From JBBATK01 sp044228285 (lineage in GTDB: Bacteria; Bacteroidota; Ignavibacteria; Kapaibacteriales; NICIL-2), in the NCBI GenBank assembly GCA_044228285.1, contig JBGAVD010000002.1:558001-622000 (forward strand): 64,000 nt of DNA. Direction: 5' to 3'. The position numbers and the translations under genes are program-made. Positions 60,612 to 64,000 of the stretch are shown one piece after another (position 1 is the first letter of the stretch; each line of letters begins with the position of its first letter). Under the pieces are notes generated by a model that ran no database searches, had not been told where the DNA came from, and saw only the letters and a list, made by a program, of their open reading frames with translations.

Positions 60612-62756
60612 ATGAATAATGAATCGTTGCGTATCGAGAAATTCGAATACGACAACAAGATCGTCCGCAACTTTGGTGTAGCCATGATGGGCTGGGGGCT
60701 GATTGGCTTCCTCGTTGGGCTCATTATTGCCATCAAACTGTACTTCCCAAGCCTATTGGGATCGATCCCCATTCTGTCGTACGGTCGTTTGCGTCCATTG
60801 CACACAAACGCCGTGATTTTTGCTTTTGCCGGTAACGCCATTTTTGCCGGCGTGTACTATTCGTTGCAACGCTTGTGTAAGGCTCGCATGTGGAGCGACT
60901 TGTTTTCCAAAATCCACTTCTGGGGATGGCAAACAATCATCGTTACTGCAGCCTTGACCTTACCATTGGGTATTACTTCTGGTAAAGAATATGCTGAGCT
61001 AGAGTGGCCTATCGACATTCTCGTCGCTCTGATCTGGGTCGTTTTCGGTGTGAACATGCTGATGACGATTTTCAAGCGTCGTGAGCGTCACATTTATGTA
61101 GCGATTTGGTTCTACATCTCAACCTTCGTTACCGTTGCAGTACTACACATTGTTAATTCTCTCGAGCTTCCTGTCAGCTTCCTGAAAAGCTATTCAATGT
61201 ATGCTGGTGTACAAGACGCTTTGGTACAGTGGTGGTATGGACACAATGCCGTTGCATTCTTCCTTACAACCCCATTCCTTGGTATGATGTACTACTTCAT
61301 TCCAAAAGCTGCTGAACGTCCAGTGTACTCGTATCGTCTATCCATCGTCCACTTCTGGGCCTTGATTTTCCTCTATATCTGGGCTGGTCCTCACCACTTG
61401 CTTTATACCGCATTGCCAGATTGGGCACAATCACTTGGAACAGTGTTTTCCTTCATGTTGATTGCTCCATCATGGGGTGGAATGGTGAATGGTTTGTTGA
61501 CACTTCGTGGTGCGTGGGACAAAGTTCGTGAGAGCCCAGTACTCAAGTTCATGGTTGTTGGTGTGACAGCTTATGGTATGTCGACATTCGAAGGACCTTT
61601 GATGTCGCTCAAGAACATCAACGCTCTTACTCACTATACAGATTACATCATCGGTCACGTGCACTTAGGTGCTCTTGCATGGAATGGTGGCGTTGGTTTT
61701 GCAATGCTCTACTACGTCTTTCCAAAGATGTATCGTACAGAAATCTTCTCGAAGAAGTTGGCTAACTGGCATTTCTGGTTTGCAACATTAGGAATCTTGT
61801 TCTATGCTATTCCGCTGTACTGGGCAGGCATTGCTCAATCACTCATGTGGAAAGAGTTCACAGCCGATGGAGCATTGCGTTATCCAAACTTCCTTGAAAC
61901 CGTTACCGCCATCACACCAATGTACTTCATACGTATCATTGGCGGAACGCTGTATATCGTTGGTTCTGTTCTTGGTGTTTACAACCTCTATAAGACCGCA
62001 AAATCTGGTACTCTCGTTGCCAACGAAGCTGCAGAAGCTCCATCACGTGAGTCAATGCCTTTGATTGTTCATGAGCATGACAAGAGCTGGCACCGCATGC
62101 TGGAGAGCAAACCATTCAAGTTCATGGCTTTTGCACTGTTAGCAATCTTAGTTGGTACCATCGTAGAGTTTGTTCCTACTTTCTTGGTACAATCAAACAT
62201 ACCAACCATCGCATCGGTTCAACCGTACACACCACTTGAAGTTCAAGGTCGCGACATTTATATCCGTGAAGGTTGTTACACCTGTCACTCACAGATGATC
62301 CGTCCTTTCCGTTCAGAAACTGAGAGATATGGCGAGTATTCAAAAGCCGGTGAGTTCGTTTACGACCACCCATTCCAATGGGGATCAAAACGTACCGGAC
62401 CAGATCTTCATCGTGAAGGCGGAAAGTATCCGAATTCTTGGCACTATCTGCACATGAATGATCCACGTTCTACTTCTCCAAACTCGATTATGCCTGCATA
62501 CACGTGGTTGTATGATGACAATACAGACTGGGCAAGTACCGAAGGAAAGATTATCACACTTCGCAAGCTGGGTGTACCGTATCCAGAGGGATTCGAAGCA
62601 AAGGCACTAGATAGTGCAAAATCGCAAGCTGCTGCTATCGCTGCAGACCTATCGAAATCAGGAAACAATGTATCGCCTGATCGCGAGATCGTTGCAATGA
62701 TCGCGTATCTGCAGAGACTTGGTAAAGATATCAAGTTGAGCAAAGCAGGGAATTAA
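60612..62756 (+). CDS. ccoNO: cbb3 cytochrome c oxidase, CcoN-CcoO fusion (714 aa)
   Basis: CcoN part, about residues 1-480: twelve-span heme-copper oxidase core with LRPLHTNAVIF, QWWYGHNAVAF, GPHHLLYTALP (copper-B histidines) and DYIIGHVHLGALAWNG (heme histidines). After a linker, CcoO part: one membrane anchor (FMAFALLAILVGTIVEFV) and a single heme c site CYTCH (Cys555, Cys558, His559). Fusion of the two subunits is known in Bacteroidota and relatives; elsewhere they are separate genes. The enzyme reduces O2 at low tension with proton pumping. GGGAGA precedes the ATG. Intact. Confidence 0.95.
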   Translation: MNNESLRIEKFEYDNKIVRNFGVAMMGWGLIGFLVGLIIAIKLYFPSLLGSIPILSYGRLRPLHTNAVIFAFAGNAIFAGVYYSLQRLCKARMWSDLFSKIHFWGWQTIIVTAALTLPLGITSGKEYAELEWPIDILVALIWVVFGVNMLMTIFKRRERHIYVAIWFYISTFVTVAVLHIVNSLELPVSFLKSYSMYAGVQDALVQWWYGHNAVAFFLTTPFLGMMYYFIPKAAERPVYSYRLSIVHFWALIFLYIWAGPHHLLYTALPDWAQSLGTVFSFMLIAPSWGGMVNGLLTLRGAWDKVRESPVLKFMVVGVTAYGMSTFEGPLMSLKNINALTHYTDYIIGHVHLGALAWNGGVGFAMLYYVFPKMYRTEIFSKKLANWHFWFATLGILFYAIPLYWAGIAQSLMWKEFTADGALRYPNFLETVTAITPMYFIRIIGGTLYIVGSVLGVYNLYKTAKSGTLVANEAAEAPSRESMPLIVHEHDKSWHRMLESKPFKFMAFALLAILVGTIVEFVPTFLVQSNIPTIASVQPYTPLEVQGRDIYIREGCYTCHSQMIRPFRSETERYGEYSKAGEFVYDHPFQWGSKRTGPDLHREGGKYPNSWHYLHMNDPRSTSPNSIMPAYTWLYDDNTDWASTEGKIITLRKLGVPYPEGFEAKALDSAKSQAAAIAADLSKSGNNVSPDREIVAMIAYLQRLGKDIKLSKAGN

Positions 62757-62787
62757 GTCGCACTTTGAATAACCAAAGGAATCAATC

Positions 62788-62979
62788 ATGTATAAGAATG
62801 TATTAGAGTCAATCAGCGATGTTCACATCTATCCCATCATCTCGATGGTTCTGTTCATTCTCGTTTTCAGCGGGATGTTAGTATGGGTGTGGCGCAAAGA
62901 CAAAGGGTATCTGAACGAGATGGCTAGTAAGCCGCTTGAAAGTACAGAACCGGAAACCAGCGCACCTGTTGTTCGCTGA
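62788..62979 (+). CDS. ccoQ: cbb3 oxidase small subunit, CcoQ-like (63 aa)
   Basis: MYKNVLESISDVHIYPIISMVLFILVFSGMLVWVWRKDKGYL: one membrane segment followed by a charged cytoplasmic tail, the size and place of CcoQ (between CcoO and CcoP). AAAGGA lies 8 bases before the ATG. Stabilises the complex. The sequence is too short to assign by motif alone; position decides. Confidence 0.85.
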   Translation: MYKNVLESISDVHIYPIISMVLFILVFSGMLVWVWRKDKGYLNEMASKPLESTEPETSAPVVR

Positions 62980-63036
62980 TCATCCCTGATTGATTGTTTC
63001 ACCATAACTATTGAACAAAAACAGAGGAGAAGACAA

Positions 63037-63633
63037 ATGGCTCAAAATGAAATTGATAAACTTCTCGATCATGATGCCGACGGTATCCGTGAATTCGACA
63101 ATGCGCTGCCAAAGTGGTGGTTGTATGGATTCTACTTCACCATCGTCTTCGGTATCGGGTATATGATATACTTCCATCTGATGGGAGGGCCGCTAAGTGG
63201 TGCTGAATATCAAGCAGAGTTGGATGCAGCGAAAGCAATGTACAAAACGACAACGATGAATGCTGCAGATGCGAAGCCACTGAGTGACCAAGCTAGCTTG
63301 GATGCAGGTAAAGTCATATTTGAAGGAACAAACAACGTGTGCTTTACATGTCACCGCAATGATCTTGGTGGACAGGTAGGACCAAACCTCACGGATGAGT
63401 ATTGGATACACGGTGGGCAATTCGCTGATATCATAAACAGTATCACAACCGGCTATCCTGACAAGGGTATGTTACCATACGGTAGTGGTGCAAAACTCAA
63501 CTCGGAGCAACTCTTGCAGGTCGCTAGCTATATCTGGTCGAAACGGGGATCGAACCCACCAGATCCGAAGCCGATTGATCCAGAGCGCGACATAAAGGTC
63601 GAGGCTGCTGCACCAACGGCAAGCGCTCAATAA
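63037..63633 (+). CDS. ccoP: cbb3 oxidase subunit CcoP, one-heme form (198 aa)
   Basis: LDHDADGIREFDNALPKWWLYGFYFTIVFGIGYMIYF is the CcoP N-terminal signature with its membrane segment. Only one heme c site follows (CFTCH, Cys102, Cys105, His106), while proteobacterial CcoP has two; one-heme forms occur in Bacteroidota-related groups. AGAGGAGAAG precedes the ATG. It accepts electrons from soluble or membrane cytochrome c and feeds CcoO. Confidence 0.9.
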   Translation: MAQNEIDKLLDHDADGIREFDNALPKWWLYGFYFTIVFGIGYMIYFHLMGGPLSGAEYQAELDAAKAMYKTTTMNAADAKPLSDQASLDAGKVIFEGTNNVCFTCHRNDLGGQVGPNLTDEYWIHGGQFADIINSITTGYPDKGMLPYGSGAKLNSEQLLQVASYIWSKRGSNPPDPKPIDPERDIKVEAAAPTASAQ

Positions 63634-63664
63634 CACATTCATTTAAACGCTGAGAGGAACAGAA

Positions 63665-64000
63665 ATGTCGATTGTAGAAGTACAGACAGGAGAACCTGAT
63701 GAATTCCGGAACAAACTCTATAACATAGATAAGGAAGGGAATCGGTCTAAAATTTATCCGCATAAACCTTCAGGTAAACTGTATCGTGCGCGGACTATCG
63801 TTAGTGTATTTCTACTGGCATTTCTGTTTCTCGCTCCGTTTGTGAAGTTCCACGGCATGCAGTTCATGCTGTTCAACATTCTCGAACGGAAGTTCGTGAT
63901 CTTCGGCATCGTGTTCTTTCCGCAAGACATGTTTGTGCTTGTGCTTGGAATCCTCACGTTACTGCTGTCTATCTTTTTGTTTACGGCTGTACTTGGACGT
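63665..64000 (+). CDS. ccoG: CcoG/FixG-type iron-sulfur protein, N-terminal part (cut by window end)
   Basis: 112 residues visible: MSIVEVQTGEPDEFR, then GKLYRARTIVSVFLLAFLFLAPFVKFHG, NILERKFVIFGIVFFPQDMFVLVL and FLFTAVLGR, the membrane-anchor region of CcoG just before its ferredoxin cluster motif. CcoG is a copper-reducing and assembly protein of cbb3 oxidase. GAGAGGAAC precedes the ATG and it is 31 bp after ccoP. The cysteine motifs lie beyond the window. Confidence 0.9.
   Translation, partial: MSIVEVQTGEPDEFRNKLYNIDKEGNRSKIYPHKPSGKLYRARTIVSVFLLAFLFLAPFVKFHGMQFMLFNILERKFVIFGIVFFPQDMFVLVLGILTLLLSIFLFTAVLGR

Noticed and set aside
1..64000. tRNA, rRNA or CRISPR array
   Set aside because: No GTTCGAATCC-type T arm with flanking stems, no rRNA-like core and no regular repeat-spacer pattern was found on reading both strands.

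Overview
The window looks like a chromosome segment from an uncultured-type member of the Bacteroidota/Chlorobiota side of the FCB group, most like the Kapabacteria/Ignavibacteria lineages. This is inferred from five things: several large secreted proteins end in type IX secretion (T9SS) C-terminal sorting domains; there are outer-membrane barrels and a TonB-dependent-type receptor; the cbb3 oxidase is encoded as a CcoN-CcoO fusion with a one-heme CcoP; several starts have AGGAG-like ribosome sites while others have none; and many genes are separated by 0.5-1.3 kb of apparently non-coding DNA. I see no rRNA, tRNA, CRISPR array, insertion sequence or phage gene.

Layout. 1-14.6 kb holds scattered single genes: a helical-repeat protein, two small outer-membrane barrels (one behind a TTAACC hexamer tandem repeat), a DUF3160-type secreted protein, a zinc-finger/FAD monooxygenase, a TPR-class III cyclase and another barrel. 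15.2-20.6 kb is a minus-strand operon-like cluster: a small ORF, an octaheme tetrathionate-reductase-family cytochrome, two YeeE/YedE sulfur-transport proteins (one fused to a rhodanese domain that lacks its loop cysteine but has a penultimate cysteine), and a nine-heme cytochrome fused to a membrane cytochrome b. I read it as a sulfur-compound electron-transfer module. 21.0-22.8 kb is an ArsR regulator with two near-identical operators, followed by two SRPBCC genes, the second broken. A GNAT gene and two convergent secreted carbohydrate-type proteins follow.

27.6-31.5 kb is a three-gene set: a short PstS-like periplasmic binding protein, a porin and a soluble TPR histidine kinase, possibly a nutrient-sensing unit. 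31.6-55.3 kb is rich in surface or secreted proteins: an LRR fragment, an outer-membrane receptor, an Omp28/thioredoxin-fold protein with tandem terminators, a pair of tandem repeat-rich paralogues joined by an ATGA overlap, and a 1628-residue Ig-repeat protein. Between them lie a lipid-kinase-family gene and gcvP (glycine decarboxylase).

56.3-64 kb holds an ECF sigma factor with a small membrane protein (possible anti-sigma), then the cbb3 oxidase locus: a CcoI-type copper ATPase, CcoS, CcoNO, CcoQ, CcoP and the start of CcoG. A good -10 box and an FNR/CRP-type palindrome near -61 sit in front of the copper ATPase, which suggests oxygen- or redox-responsive control. Together with the multiheme cluster this points to a respiring organism that can use oxygen at low tension and possibly oxidised sulfur compounds. 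All family assignments rest on motifs and resemblance seen by eye; no searches were run.
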